Origin: Marinobacterium iners DSM 11526
GTDB taxonomy: Bacteria; Pseudomonadota; Gammaproteobacteria; Pseudomonadales; Balneatricaceae
Assembly (NCBI RefSeq): GCF_900107855.1
Contig: NZ_FNRJ01000002.1
Span: 194,453 to 258,452, forward strand
Direction: 5' to 3'
Length of the DNA stretch: 64,000 nt
The position numbers and the translations under genes were made by a program. The notes under the pieces are model-generated. The model made no database searches, was not told the origin of the DNA, and was given only the letters and a program-made list of their open reading frames with translations. Positions 50,934-61,217 of the stretch are shown in pieces; position 1 is the stretch's first letter, and each line of letters opens with the position of its first letter.

Positions 50934-52300
50934 CGCTCACCTCCTGTCTGCTGCAGGGACAAGCCCGCCAACAGTGTTGCCCCCTGTCCCTGCCGTGAAG
51001 CCAGCCTGAACTCGCCACCCAGCAATTCGACCCGTTCGCGCATGTTACGCAAACCGATACCTTCAAATCGCTCCAGTACCTCGGGGTCAAACCCACAGCC
51101 ATCATCCTGCATTTTCAACCACAGCTGACCGCTCTGCTGCCACAGACGTAAGCGTAGCAGCCCCGCACCTGAGTGTCGCTCCACGTTGGTCAGACCCTCT
51201 TGGACCAAGCGATAGACCGTAATTTCCACGTCCTCTGGCAGCCTTCCACCGGGCAAGCGGATATCCAGATCCAGTCGGATACCGGTTCGCTCCGTAAAGC
51301 GATCAAGCAAGCCTTCCAGCGCCGCCTCCAGGCCCAGATCATCCAGCAGAGTCGGTCTCAGGTCGTGAGAAATCCGACGCACTTCCTGAATCGCTTCATT
51401 CAGCACCTGATAGCCCTTGTCCAGGTCAGTCAATCCTTCCTGATTTCCCTGTTTCAGTTTGCGCTGCGCCAACTCAATCCGGTACAGCACTGATACCATC
51501 AACTGGTTGATGCCATCATGCAACTCCCGCGAGAAGCGACGTCGATCCGCCACGTTGGCCAGAATGGAACGATGCGCCAGCAGCCTCAGACGACTGTCAG
51601 CCAAACGATTCTCATGCAGGTTGATTGCAACTCCCAACAGGACCACCAACACCACAGCCACCGACATGATGACAAGCACGGTAAAAAAGGTGTTGCGAAT
51701 GTTACGATTGACCTCGGCACGGATCTTGGCAACCTCACGGCTGATATCATCCAGATACAGACCGGTTCCCAGCATCCAGTTCCACTTGGGCAACATCACC
51801 GCATAGCTGATTTTCTCTTCACGTGCCTGCTTGGAGGGCTTTTCCCACAGGTAGCGATGGAAGCCGCCTCCCTGTCGAGCGCGCTCCAGCAAATTGCGAA
51901 TCACGTAATTGCCACGGGCGTCCTGCATGTCATACAGGTCCTGCCCGACCAGCTCCGGCTGTGTCGGGTGAACCAGGTTGACCCCTTCAAGTGTGTAAAC
52001 GAAGAAATACCCGTCCTGATCATCACCGAAAGTCATATCAGTCAGAATCTGCTTGACTGCACTTTTGGCCTGGGCATCATCGGGGCCTGCCGTATCAACG
52101 ATATGGGCGATGGATGTCAGCGCCAGGCTGACATAGTTTTCCAGTTCTCGTTGCTTGGAGCCCAGCAAATGCTGTTCAAACAGCCGGATCTCTTCCTCTG
52201 ACAGCTGACGCGCCTGATTCATGCCAAGCCAGGCAACAGCCGAGGTCACCAGCATCATCGGAAGAATGGAAAGAAGGAGGATCTTGATCTTCAGCGGCAT
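50930..52300 (-). CDS. Histidine kinase with single Cache sensor domain
   Basis: A 456-residue kinase. TM1 (residues 5-25) and TM2 (about 205-230) flank an sCache_2-type sensor containing DGYFFVYTLEGVNLVHP and WNWMLGTGLYLDD. The kinase core is of the HisKA_3 class (H-box RRRFSRELHDGINQ) with an ATPase domain ending FEGIGLRNMRERVE. The ORF can be extended 92 codons upstream, but that covers a terminator, so the ATG at 52300 is used. Cache domains of this kind bind small carboxylates, and the TRAP genes next to it suggest a transported acid as signal. Confidence 0.9.
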   Translation of the reverse strand: MPLKIKILLLSILPMMLVTSAVAWLGMNQARQLSEEEIRLFEQHLLGSKQRELENYVSLALTSIAHIVDTAGPDDAQAKSAVKQILTDMTFGDDQDGYFFVYTLEGVNLVHPTQPELVGQDLYDMQDARGNYVIRNLLERARQGGGFHRYLWEKPSKQAREEKISYAVMLPKWNWMLGTGLYLDDISREVAKIRAEVNRNIRNTFFTVLVIMSVAVVLVVLLGVAINLHENRLADSRLRLLAHRSILANVADRRRFSRELHDGINQLMVSVLYRIELAQRKLKQGNQEGLTDLDKGYQVLNEAIQEVRRISHDLRPTLLDDLGLEAALEGLLDRFTERTGIRLDLDIRLPGGRLPEDVEITVYRLVQEGLTNVERHSGAGLLRLRLWQQSGQLWLKMQDDGCGFDPEVLERFEGIGLRNMRERVELLGGEFRLASRQGQGATLLAGLSLQQTGGER

Positions 52301-52322
52301 TGAACTGCACCCGCACGGCCAG

Positions 52323-52363
52323 AAAAATAAAACGCCTGAACGGCACAGGGCCGAACAGGCGTT
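52323..52363 (-). terminator. Terminator after dctM
   Basis: On the minus strand the stem AACGCCTG/CAGGCGTT is followed by a T-rich tail. It separates the TRAP genes from the downstream kinase gene. Confidence 0.75.
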
Positions 52364-52371
52364 CGTTAAGT

Positions 52372-53661
52372 CTAAACCAGACCGTAGAACCCTGGGAACA
52401 GGAGAATCGAAATCACGATTGCCACCTGCATGATGATAAAGGGCACGACCCCCTTGTAGATATCCAGGGTACGCACATTGGGCGGCGCAACCCCCTTGAG
52501 GTAAAACAGACTGAAGCCGAAGGGTGGAGTCAGGAAGCTGGTCTGCAGATTCATTGCGATCAAGATCGCAAACCACACCGGCGCTATGCCCAGAAGTTCT
52601 GCTGCCGGCAGCAGAATCGGCACGATGATGAAACTGATTTCAACAAAATCGATAAAGAAGCCAAGAATCAGGATTGCCAACATCGACAGCAGCAGGAAGC
52701 CCATGGCCCCACCCGGCAGATTGGAGAGGTAATGTTCTACAATCTCTTCACCACCGGTATAACTGAACGCCATGGAGAACGCCGAGGCCCCCAACAGGAT
52801 GGCAAAAACCATCGCCGTAACTTTCACAGTCTCGATGGCAGAGTTGTATACCATCTTCCAGCTGAACTGGCGGTAGATCAGCGCCAGCAGCAGAGCACCT
52901 ACGCCACCCAGCGCCGAGGATTCGGTCGGTGTTGCAATACCGGCAAAGATCGAGCCCAGCACCACCAGAATCAGTGCCAGCGGGGGAATAATCGCTTTCA
53001 ATGCCTTGAAGACTTGCTCCCGACGTGTGCCATCGTCCAGATCCATCGGCAAGGCCGGAGCCGCTGAAGGTTTCAGGTAGGTATACACCAGGATGTACAG
53101 AACATAGGCACCGATCAGAATGAATCCAGGCATGATGGCCGCCTGAAACAGATCACCGACCGGAATCCCCATCACGTCACCCAGAATAATCAGGATGATG
53201 GATGGCGGAATGATCTGCCCCAGCGTACCGGAGGCACAGATCGTGCCGCAGGCCAGCTTTTTGTCATAGTTGTACTTGAGCATGACCGGCAACGAGATCA
53301 GACCCATGGCGACTACGGACGCACCCACCACACCGGTCGAAGCAGCCAGCAGAGCACCTACCAGTACGGTGGAAATTGCCAGACCGCCTCGTACGCCACC
53401 AAACAGTTTGCCCATGGATTCCAGCAACTGCTCGGCCAGACGGGTTTTCTGCAGCACGATTCCCATGAACACGAACAAGGGCACCGCCATGAGCACCGTG
53501 TTTTCCATGATGCTCTGGATACGGAACGGCATGAAGGCAAACATGTCCGGTCCCTCGGCATAGACACCGAACCAGAGCGCCACACCGCCAAAAATGTAGG
53601 CCACCGGGAAGCCGATCAACAGCATGCCCAGGGCAACGAAAAACATTGTAATACCGATCAT
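52372..53661 (-). CDS. dctM: TRAP transporter large permease
   Basis: A 429-residue protein with about 12-13 membrane helices, typical for DctM. It has the GSIFAGIATPTESSALGGVGALL motif and the NLQTSFLTPPFGFSLFYLKG region of the family. Na+-coupled import is expected. It follows dctQ by 17 bases and precedes the terminator. Confidence 0.95.
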   Translation of the reverse strand: MIGITMFFVALGMLLIGFPVAYIFGGVALWFGVYAEGPDMFAFMPFRIQSIMENTVLMAVPLFVFMGIVLQKTRLAEQLLESMGKLFGGVRGGLAISTVLVGALLAASTGVVGASVVAMGLISLPVMLKYNYDKKLACGTICASGTLGQIIPPSIILIILGDVMGIPVGDLFQAAIMPGFILIGAYVLYILVYTYLKPSAAPALPMDLDDGTRREQVFKALKAIIPPLALILVVLGSIFAGIATPTESSALGGVGALLLALIYRQFSWKMVYNSAIETVKVTAMVFAILLGASAFSMAFSYTGGEEIVEHYLSNLPGGAMGFLLLSMLAILILGFFIDFVEISFIIVPILLPAAELLGIAPVWFAILIAMNLQTSFLTPPFGFSLFYLKGVAPPNVRTLDIYKGVVPFIIMQVAIVISILLFPGFYGLV

Positions 53662-53678
53662 CGGGAATACCTTGTGCG

Positions 53679-54215
53679 TTAGTGCTGCATCGGGGTGTAG
53701 CCATCATCCCTGTGATGGCCCGCGAGCGTATTAACAGAATGAAGCATCATCCCGACACCACTGATGAAAGTGCAGAAAAAGGCAAAGGGAATGACTGCCT
53801 TAATCACCCAACGATACGGCAGACCACCGGGGTCGCCCGAGCCTTCACCCAACTCAAAGGACTCGCGGGCGAAATCCACGCCATACCAGGCCACCAGCAG
53901 ACAGAAGGGGAACAACAGCGTCAGGACACCGAAAAGGTCAATCCAGGCTTTCTTCTTCAGGCTCAACCCTTCATAGATCAGATCAACGCGCACATGGCCA
54001 CCGACCCTCAGGGTAAACGGCACCCCAAGCATGAACATGGCAGCAAACAGATGCCACTCCAGCTCCTGCATGCCGATGGACACATCATTAAACAGGTAAC
54101 GCGTGATCACGTCGTAGAAAACGTTGAACAGCATGATCACAAAAAGAACGGCAGAGATCTTGCCCAGCCAATCGGAAAAGGCGTTGATCGTCTGCTCAAG
54201 GCGTAACAGAAACAT
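53679..54215 (-). CDS. dctQ: TRAP transporter small permease
   Basis: A 178-residue protein with four membrane helices (about 15-35, 50-70, 87-107 and 138-160), the DctQ pattern, with QELEWHLFAAMFMLGVPFTLR and VRVDLIYEGLS motifs. DctQ joins the large permease and helps dock the binding protein. It lies between dctP and dctM. Confidence 0.93.
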   Translation of the reverse strand: MFLLRLEQTINAFSDWLGKISAVLFVIMLFNVFYDVITRYLFNDVSIGMQELEWHLFAAMFMLGVPFTLRVGGHVRVDLIYEGLSLKKKAWIDLFGVLTLLFPFCLLVAWYGVDFARESFELGEGSGDPGGLPYRWVIKAVIPFAFFCTFISGVGMMLHSVNTLAGHHRDDGYTPMQH

Positions 54216-54302
54216 TCAGAATCCCTCGCAGCCCAAGGCTGTCAGATACATCTTCCGGATGCGGATCGAGGCTCCGCAACCGGAGCCTCGAAGAGAACAG
54301 GC

Positions 54303-55376
54303 TTACTCGAAGCTGTTCAGGTAGGCACGGTCTGCAATGTCAGTCCACTGACGTACCACACCCATGTACTCGGCCTGGGAGTCCAGAATTTCCTTGGCCA
54401 GCTCATCGTTGGCGGCATGCTCAGCCAGCAATTCATCGTTGGCCTTACTCAGCGCCTGGATGACTTCCGGCGGGAACTGCTTGACCTGAACATTCGGGAA
54501 CTCCGCCTTCATGGTGGCCCAGTTCATACCGGACTCATGGTGCGACTGAATAGTCATGTCATAGGCCGCAACGCGCATGGCAGTGGTCAGGATTTCCTGA
54601 AGGTCTGCAGGCAGCTTGTCAAAGGTACGTTTGTTGACCAGGAACTGCAGCTCGGTTGCAGGCTCATGCCAGCCGGTGTAGTAGTACGGTGCGATCTTGT
54701 GGAAGCCCATGCGCAGGTCCATGGAAGGCCCCACCCATTCCAGTGCATCGATGGTGCGACGCTCCAAAGAGGTATACAGCTCACCCGGCGGAATGTTGGT
54801 CGGGTTGGCACCCAGCTTGGCTAGCACTTCACCCGCGAATCCCGGAATGCGCATTTTCAGGCCTTCCAGGTCTTCTACAGTATTGATCTCTTTCTGGAAC
54901 CAGCCACCCATCTGCACACCGGTGTTGCCGCCCGGGAAAGACATCAGATTGAACGGCTCGTAGACCTTCTGCATCAGCTCCATGCCACCACCGTAGTAGA
55001 ACCAGCCATACTGTTCGGTAGCGGTCATGCCAAACGGCATGGTGGTGAAGTACAGCGTGTTGGGCACCTTGCCTTTCCAGTAGTAGGACGCTGAGTGCCC
55101 CATGTCATACTGGCCGGCACGTACCATGTCGAAAACGCCAAAGGCTGACTTGTGCTTGTTGGCAGTATCGATACTGATTTCCAGACGCCCATTGGACATC
55201 TTGTTGGCCAGGTCTGCCATGCGGCGAGCCGGCTCGCTGAAAACGCCAAAATTCGTGGGCCAGGTTTCAGCCAGTTTCAGTTTGTGGACTTTCTCGGCCG
55301 CCTGAACAGGGCTAACCATGACAGCGGCGCAGGCAGCAGCGGCCATCAGTTTGCGGGCAAAGGTAAATTTAAGCAT
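54303..55376 (-). CDS. dctP: TRAP periplasmic binding protein, 2-oxoacid (TakP) type
   Basis: A 357-residue protein with a signal peptide (MAAAACAAVMVSPVQAAEK). It matches the TakP/SmoM-like subfamily closely: GHSASYYWKGKVPNTLYF, PFGMTATEQYGWFYYGGGM, GGNTGVQMGGWFQKEI, KMRIPGFAGEVL and ALEWVGP. TakP proteins bind 2-oxo acids such as pyruvate; related members take lactate. The dctP-dctQ-dctM order is standard, with the binding protein first on the minus strand. Confidence 0.93.
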   Translation of the reverse strand: MLKFTFARKLMAAAACAAVMVSPVQAAEKVHKLKLAETWPTNFGVFSEPARRMADLANKMSNGRLEISIDTANKHKSAFGVFDMVRAGQYDMGHSASYYWKGKVPNTLYFTTMPFGMTATEQYGWFYYGGGMELMQKVYEPFNLMSFPGGNTGVQMGGWFQKEINTVEDLEGLKMRIPGFAGEVLAKLGANPTNIPPGELYTSLERRTIDALEWVGPSMDLRMGFHKIAPYYYTGWHEPATELQFLVNKRTFDKLPADLQEILTTAMRVAAYDMTIQSHHESGMNWATMKAEFPNVQVKQFPPEVIQALSKANDELLAEHAANDELAKEILDSQAEYMGVVRQWTDIADRAYLNSFE

Positions 55377-55543
55377 TGTTGTTATCTATCCTCTGTTGTC
55401 GAGTCTGACAATGACTCAGACGAGTCATCAGCCATGACATTATCGACAGCAAAGGCACAGGCCGGTATCGGAAATACCACCCAGAGACAGGAGTGGTTCT
55501 ACGCAGCCGATACCGCATACTACGCAATATGCGATACGTGTTT

Positions 55544-57283
55544 TTACGTAGGTGCCCCCCCTGGTCCTTCACACAGATCCACAAATGAATACGCATATTC
55601 AGGCGGGATCAGCAGATCAATGCTGACCCCATGGTCGGAGTGAATCTCAACCTGAGCATTCAGATGCCCTGCCCGCTCACGAATCCCCATCAAGCCAAAA
55701 CCAGAAGTTTCGACTCCACCATTCTGTTCCGACATAAAGCCTACACCGTCATCGGCGATAGTCATACGCAGCCCGTCAGGTTCGTCTCGAAGGCGTACCA
55801 GTACCCAGGTTCCACCTGCATGGCGTGTCACGTTGGACAGTGCCTCCTGTGCGATGCGATACAAATTCGATACCAGGTCAGGCTTGAGCGGCCGGCTCTG
55901 TTCAATATCAAATTCAACCGCGTAATCAAGCTGTTCCAGCAAGTTCACGGCCGGTAAACTGGTCAGACTCACACCGAGGCCAAAATCACTCAGCTCATAA
56001 GGCCTCAGCATCCTGATTCGGTTGTAGACCGTGTCATAGATATTGTCGATCAGCTCGGCGGCCAGCTGCAGGTTCTGTTGCGGCAAGCGAGCCTGCTCCA
56101 GCTCCTGACGCTGCAATTGCAGGTGCATGCGTACAGCAACCAGCAGCTGCGCCATATCATCGTGCAACTCGTTCGACAGCCGCAGTCGTTCACGCTCCTG
56201 GGTTTGCATCAAGTGCTGAAGGATCTGGCGCTTTTCTTCAATGTTCTGTGACAGTCTCTGGTTGACCCCTTCCAGCGTTTGCTCTCGCTCTTTCAGGCGG
56301 TTAACGATCGCAATGATCTCTTCGCCTATAAGATTGAATTCCCGAATATAGCTTTGCGGCCAACGGGTGTTGCTCTGACGGTTGGCCAGACGGGTAAGGC
56401 TGATCAATTGCTGCAACTGCCGGTCAACCGCCGATGACAACAAAAAGGACGAGAGCAGCGAGACGACCAGTGCCAGCAGACAGCCATACAGCAGCGTTTC
56501 CGCCAGCGCATCGCGTAATTGACGCTGCGCACTGGCATCAGCCAGCAAACCTATTCGCAGCTGCGGCCCAAGCGGAGTAAGGCCGTTCGAGAGCACCAGA
56601 TCTTGGGCCATAACCGAATTACTGGATTCGAGTTCCGGCTGGAGCCGACTCAGCACTCGGTCACCATCAAAAAGCGCCAAATGACGTAAATTGTCACTTT
56701 TGACCAGAATGGAGCTCAGCAGATAGCGATTCCCACCCAGGCGCATCCCCGACAGTAGCTGGCCAACGATCTTGCCACTGTCGTGCAGGTAAAGCGGCAC
56801 CGAATATACGGCAAGCTGTTCACCACCCACCTCAAGCAGCTTCCAGCCCTTGTACTGAAAACTGCCATGCTGTTTGATCAACTGTTCACAGGGCAACTGG
56901 TTAAGTTCAGGGGTATAACTGAGCGACAACAGGCAACGCCCCGACTCAAAAAAAGAGAGCGCCACAAAATCATAGCGACGGTTTTCGTGGCTTTCCTCCC
57001 ACCGCTCAAAGCCGGTTTCAAGCCGGCTAGGGCTTTGGGTGTAGAGTGTTTCAATGCGGGTACGATCGGCCGCCAACGTCAAGACTTCGGTTTCAATTTG
57101 CTGCAGATAGTCCGTTACACGCTCTTCATAGCGCAGAGCAAGGCTGCGATTGAGTGTATATGCCTGCTCCTCAATCACACTGCGTGACTGGATGAAGGTA
57201 ACGACCAGAAACACGGCTACAAATATCAGCGAGATGCCCAATGTCAGCCAAAATGTCAGCGTTTTGAAGCGCAGCCTGCCCAT
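55544..57283 (-). CDS. Histidine kinase with LuxQ-like periplasmic sensor
   Basis: A 579-residue kinase. TM1 (12-30) and TM2 (262-284) flank a 230-residue periplasmic domain. By eye its GKIVGQLLSGMRLGGNRYLL stretch and the following SDNLRHLALFDGDRVLS parallel the second PAS of Vibrio LuxQ, and the linker IREFNLIGEEIIAIVNRL parallels LuxQ after TM2. The kinase core, however, is the HisKA_3 type (NELHDDMAQLL, His374) with an ATPase domain (DDGVGF, GFGLMGIRERAG), not the hybrid kinase of LuxQ. The gene starts 5 bases after luxP. The nearest response regulator is at 50283. Confidence 0.85.
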   Translation of the reverse strand: MGRLRFKTLTFWLTLGISLIFVAVFLVVTFIQSRSVIEEQAYTLNRSLALRYEERVTDYLQQIETEVLTLAADRTRIETLYTQSPSRLETGFERWEESHENRRYDFVALSFFESGRCLLSLSYTPELNQLPCEQLIKQHGSFQYKGWKLLEVGGEQLAVYSVPLYLHDSGKIVGQLLSGMRLGGNRYLLSSILVKSDNLRHLALFDGDRVLSRLQPELESSNSVMAQDLVLSNGLTPLGPQLRIGLLADASAQRQLRDALAETLLYGCLLALVVSLLSSFLLSSAVDRQLQQLISLTRLANRQSNTRWPQSYIREFNLIGEEIIAIVNRLKEREQTLEGVNQRLSQNIEEKRQILQHLMQTQERERLRLSNELHDDMAQLLVAVRMHLQLQRQELEQARLPQQNLQLAAELIDNIYDTVYNRIRMLRPYELSDFGLGVSLTSLPAVNLLEQLDYAVEFDIEQSRPLKPDLVSNLYRIAQEALSNVTRHAGGTWVLVRLRDEPDGLRMTIADDGVGFMSEQNGGVETSGFGLMGIRERAGHLNAQVEIHSDHGVSIDLLIPPEYAYSFVDLCEGPGGAPT

Positions 57284-57287
57284 GCGA

Positions 57288-58409
57288 CTAATATCCGCCT
57301 GCGCTGTAGCGCCTCGCCTGCGCCTCGTACGCCTGTATTTCTTCCACACTCATGCTGTCATCCAGCACGACAAAATCGCTGGAGTAGATCAACGGCTGTG
57401 GCTTGCCCTCAAGGTCACGCTTGATCGCTTCCGCGATGGCGATGGCATTGTCATCATTCATGCGCATCAGAACTGCTTTAAGCCCTCCCAGGCGCAGCTG
57501 CTCAATCTCGGCGGGACTGCCACCCCAGCCGTTGACAACCACATCAGCTCTTCCCAGCTCGGCCAGGGCATCCACTGCTCCCAGCGCCACGTCAGTAGAG
57601 CAGGCATAAATGTAGTCAAGCTCGGGGTGTTCACGCAGCATCTGCAACGCCGCCTTGCGCCCTCCAACTCGACTGGAATCGGTGTAATAACTGCTGCGCA
57701 GACGGTGACTCTCGGGCACCGATTGAATGTAGGTCATTCCGCGCAACTGACTGATCAGACCCTGGCTACGAAACAGCACACCATAGTCGGCACCCTGAGG
57801 AAAACGTTTCCCAAAGTGATCAGCCAACAGACGCGCCCCTTCAGCATGATCGAAACCGACATACATGTGTGGCTGGCGGTCACCCCATGCCTTGAGCGGC
57901 GTAGTGATGTTCTGCAGAATCAGCCGCGTATCCGTATTTTGGATCAGTCGCTCGATAATCGACTGCTGGCGCGATGAGTCAAGGGTATAAAGGAGGTAAT
58001 CCGGCTGCCAGTCCAGCAGTTCACGTATCTGGTTTACCTGCTCGACCAGCTGGATATTCGGCTCGGTATAGCGTGCTTCCAGATGATATCGAATACCGAG
58101 CTGGTTCAGCCGCTGCTGCAGGGCCCGTTCGCTGTCCGGCCAGTAACTTGATGCCTGCAGAGAGGGATATACCATGGCGATGCGCAACGGCCTCGCCTGC
58201 AAGTCTGTCTCAACAGGCTCAGCGCGCTGGCGAACCGCTTCAGTCAACTCAGCCAGCCAGGGCCTCTGCTCAGGATGTTGCCGGTAATACTCGTCATAGT
58301 GCCAATAGTCACTGATGCCTGCCGCCGTCACCATGGTCGTCACCAACAGCAATACCAGCCCAAACACGCCTGCTCTGACCAGGCAGAGTACCTGTTTCAC
58401 TCCCTGCAT
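57288..58409 (-). CDS. luxP: LuxP-type autoinducer-2 binding protein
   Basis: A 373-residue periplasmic protein that parallels Vibrio LuxP over almost its whole length: LILQNITTPLKAWGDRQPH, YVGFDHAEGARL, YACSTDVALGAVDALAELG, VNGWGGS and MRMNDDNAIAIAEAIK. The residues that contact AI-2 in V. harveyi LuxP appear kept: Gln and Ser in SLQASSYW plus its Trp, Arg in LRGMTY, Ser-Thr-Asp in CSTDVA, Trp in NGWGG and Arg in LMRMN. The N-terminal start is uncertain: ATG at 58409 is used, though a TTG at 58448 has a ribosome site. It lies ahead of the LuxQ-like kinase. Confidence 0.9.
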   Translation of the reverse strand: MQGVKQVLCLVRAGVFGLVLLLVTTMVTAAGISDYWHYDEYYRQHPEQRPWLAELTEAVRQRAEPVETDLQARPLRIAMVYPSLQASSYWPDSERALQQRLNQLGIRYHLEARYTEPNIQLVEQVNQIRELLDWQPDYLLYTLDSSRQQSIIERLIQNTDTRLILQNITTPLKAWGDRQPHMYVGFDHAEGARLLADHFGKRFPQGADYGVLFRSQGLISQLRGMTYIQSVPESHRLRSSYYTDSSRVGGRKAALQMLREHPELDYIYACSTDVALGAVDALAELGRADVVVNGWGGSPAEIEQLRLGGLKAVLMRMNDDNAIAIAEAIKRDLEGKPQPLIYSSDFVVLDDSMSVEEIQAYEAQARRYSAGGY

Positions 58410-58457
58410 GATTCGCCACATCCTTTTTGCTTGGTTTACAATTTTCAACCTGCACCC

Positions 58458-59195
58458 TCATGCACGCAGGGAAAATACCACTGTCATCATCAGACCCACA
58501 ACTACGATTCCGCCCTTGACCCAGGCAACCGGCAACAGGCGCGACAGGGCAGCACCCTGATAGCCGCCCAGCGTTGCCGCAAGCATCATCACCAATGCTT
58601 CAACCCAAAGCACCTTGCCGGCGATGGCAAAAGCCACAACGGAAATCATCGACAGTACGAATGACAGCCAGTTTTTCAGGCCGTTCATCAGCAACATATT
58701 TGCCATGCCGGCGGCTGCAAACATCGCCAGCAACATGATTCCCAGCCCGCCATTAAAATAGCCCCCGTAGACTGCCACCACAAACAGGCCTGGCAGCAGA
58801 GGCAGGGGGTTTTCACTGTTGCGCACCAGGGCCAGCAGCTTCTGACCAAAGGCAAACATCAAGGTTGCCAACAGCAACAACAGCGGCACCACTTTCGAGA
58901 ACAGCTCGACCGGTGTCACCAGCAGCAACAGCGCTCCTGCCAAGCCGCCAGCCAGACCCACAACCGACATCTGCACATGCTCTCGCATGGACAGACTGCG
59001 CAACTCCTTGCGAAACCCGGCCGCACCGCCCAGATACCCGGGCAATACGGCCACTGCACTGGTGGCATTTGCCGTTATCGGGGGCACGCCGGCCCAAACC
59101 AGCGCCGGAAAGGTCAGAAAAGAGCCACCTCCAGCAATTGAGTTCAGCACCCCTGCCAGATATCCAGCAACTATTAATACACTCCACTCCAGCAT
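58458..59195 (-). CDS. TauE/SafE family sulfite/anion exporter
   Basis: A 245-residue membrane protein with about eight helices. The repeated motif GVLNSIAGGGSFLTFPALVWAGVPP near the start and GYFNGGLGIMLLAM in the second half mark the TauE/SafE (DUF81) family. Members move sulfite, sulfoacetate or related anions out of the cell. It lies 9 bases after uvrB on the same strand, so the two may be cotranscribed. Confidence 0.9.
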   Translation of the reverse strand: MLEWSVLIVAGYLAGVLNSIAGGGSFLTFPALVWAGVPPITANATSAVAVLPGYLGGAAGFRKELRSLSMREHVQMSVVGLAGGLAGALLLLVTPVELFSKVVPLLLLLATLMFAFGQKLLALVRNSENPLPLLPGLFVVAVYGGYFNGGLGIMLLAMFAAAGMANMLLMNGLKNWLSFVLSMISVVAFAIAGKVLWVEALVMMLAATLGGYQGAALSRLLPVAWVKGGIVVVGLMMTVVFSLRA

Positions 59196-59204
59196 CGGAT
59201 ACCC

Positions 59205-61217
59205 TCAACCGCTGTGCTTCAAACGCTCCAGCTCGTCCCGGTAGCGGGCTGCCTGCTCGAACTCCAGATTTTTGGCCGCTTCGTACATTTTGTCTTCCAG
59301 ACGCGTGATGGTCTTTGCCAGCTCTGCAGGGCTGAGCAGCTGGGCATCAACCCGGTATTCGGCATCCGGTTCGGCAGCCTTGCGCGCGCCGCCCTTGCCA
59401 CGCTTGCCGGGAATCTGGCTGGCACCCTCCATGATATCGGCCACGGACTTGCTGATGCCTCTGGGTGTAATGCCATGCTCTGCATTGAAGGCGATCTGTT
59501 TATTGCGACGCCGCTCTGTTTCATCAATGGCGCGTTGCATCGAACCTGTCATGCGATCAGCATAAAGAATGGCACGCCCGTTGACGTTACGCGCCGCGCG
59601 ACCGATGGTCTGGATCATGGAGGTTTCCGAACGCAGGAAGCCCTCCTTGTCGGCATCCAGAATGGTCACCAGTGATACCTCCGGCATGTCGATCCCTTCA
59701 CGCAACAGGTTAATACCAACCAGCACGTCAAATTCGCCGATGCGCAAATCGCGAATAATTTCCACGCGTTCAACCGTATCGATATCCGAATGCAGATAGC
59801 GCACCCGCACATTATGCTCGGCCAGATACTCAGTGAGATCCTCAGCCATTCGTTTGGTGAGCACAGTTACGATCACCCGCTCCTTGCGTGCGACCACAAG
59901 GTTGATTTCGGTCAGCAGATCATCCACCTGATTGATTGCAGGACGTACTTCAACCTGCGGGTCCACCAGTCCGGTCGGCCGTACCACTTGCTCTACAATC
60001 TGCTGAGCATTCGCGGCCTCGTACTTGCTGGGCGTGGCGGAAACGAAAATCATCTGTGGCGCCTGTTGCTCCCATTCCTCAAACTTCATCGGCCGGTTGT
60101 CCAGCGCTGAAGGCAACCTGAAACCGTATTCAACCAGGGTTTCCTTGCGCGAGCGGTCGCCCCTATACATGGCGCCGATCTGCGGCACGGTGACATGAGA
60201 CTCGTCGAGCACCAGCAGCGCGCTGTCAGGCAGGTAATCGAACAGGGTGGGCGGTGCCTGCCCGGGATCACGACCGGACAGGTAACGCGAGTAGTTTTCG
60301 ATGCCGGAGCAATAGCCCAGCTCCATGATCATTTCAATATCGTACAGGGTACGCTGTTCAAGTCGCTGTGCTTCCACCAGCTTATTGTTGTCGCGCAGCT
60401 GCTTCAGCCGCTCGCGCAACTCCTCCTTGATATGCTCGGTGGCTTCAAGCAGCGTTTCACGCGGTGTGACGTAGTGGGTTTTGGGGTAGATGGTGGCGCG
60501 TGGCACCTTGCGCAAGACTTCGCCGGTCAAGGGATCGAACCAGGCGATCTGATCCACCTCGTCACCAAACAGCTCAATACGGATGGCGTCCCTGTCCGAT
60601 TCAGCCGGGTACACATCAATCACGTCACCGCGTACCCGATAGGTACCACGATGGAATTCGATATCGTTACGGGTGTACTGCAGCTCTGCCAGCCTGCGCA
60701 ACAGATCACGCTGATCGATCACATCGCCTCTGTCCAGATGGAGCATCATCGACAGATAGGACTTGGGGTCGCCCAAACCATAAATGGCAGATACCGTTGC
60801 CACGATGATGGCGTCATCCCGCTCCAGCAGCGCCTTGGTAGCGGACAGGCGCATCTGCTCGATATGATCGTTGATCGAGGCGTCCTTTTCGATAAAGGTA
60901 TCAGACGCCGGCACATAGGCCTCCGGCTGGTAATAATCGTAATAGGAGACAAAGTATTCAACCGCATTGTCCGGGAAGAACTCCTTGAACTCGCCATACA
61001 GCTGTGCCGCCAACGTCTTGTTGTGCGCCATGATAATGGTGGGGCGCTGCACGGCGGCGATCACATTGGCAATGGTGAAGGTCTTGCCCGATCCTGTCAC
61101 GCCCAACAGGGTCTGGGCTGCAAGCCCCGACTCCAGCCCGTCAACCAGCTCACTGATCGCCTTCGGCTGATCGCCGGCGGGCGCAAATGCCGACTGTACT
61201 CTGAACCTCTGTTTCAT
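59205..61217 (-). CDS. uvrB: UvrABC excinuclease subunit B
   Basis: A 670-residue DNA repair helicase-like protein. It has the Walker [11 protein letters not shown], the [12 protein letters not shown] beta-hairpin that separates damaged strands, the DESHVT box, the QTIGRAARN helicase motif and a C-terminal UVR domain ending in [15 protein letters not shown]. The start [18 protein letters not shown] is the family start; a longer frame exists upstream. No LexA box was found by eye. Confidence 0.98.
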   Translation of the reverse strand: MKQRFRVQSAFAPAGDQPKAISELVDGLESGLAAQTLLGVTGSGKTFTIANVIAAVQRPTIIMAHNKTLAAQLYGEFKEFFPDNAVEYFVSYYDYYQPEAYVPASDTFIEKDASINDHIEQMRLSATKALLERDDAIIVATVSAIYGLGDPKSYLSMMLHLDRGDVIDQRDLLRRLAELQYTRNDIEFHRGTYRVRGDVIDVYPAESDRDAIRIELFGDEVDQIAWFDPLTGEVLRKVPRATIYPKTHYVTPRETLLEATEHIKEELRERLKQLRDNNKLVEAQRLEQRTLYDIEMIMELGYCSGIENYSRYLSGRDPGQAPPTLFDYLPDSALLVLDESHVTVPQIGAMYRGDRSRKETLVEYGFRLPSALDNRPMKFEEWEQQAPQMIFVSATPSKYEAANAQQIVEQVVRPTGLVDPQVEVRPAINQVDDLLTEINLVVARKERVIVTVLTKRMAEDLTEYLAEHNVRVRYLHSDIDTVERVEIIRDLRIGEFDVLVGINLLREGIDMPEVSLVTILDADKEGFLRSETSMIQTIGRAARNVNGRAILYADRMTGSMQRAIDETERRRNKQIAFNAEHGITPRGISKSVADIMEGASQIPGKRGKGGARKAAEPDAEYRVDAQLLSPAELAKTITRLEDKMYEAAKNLEFEQAARYRDELERLKHSG

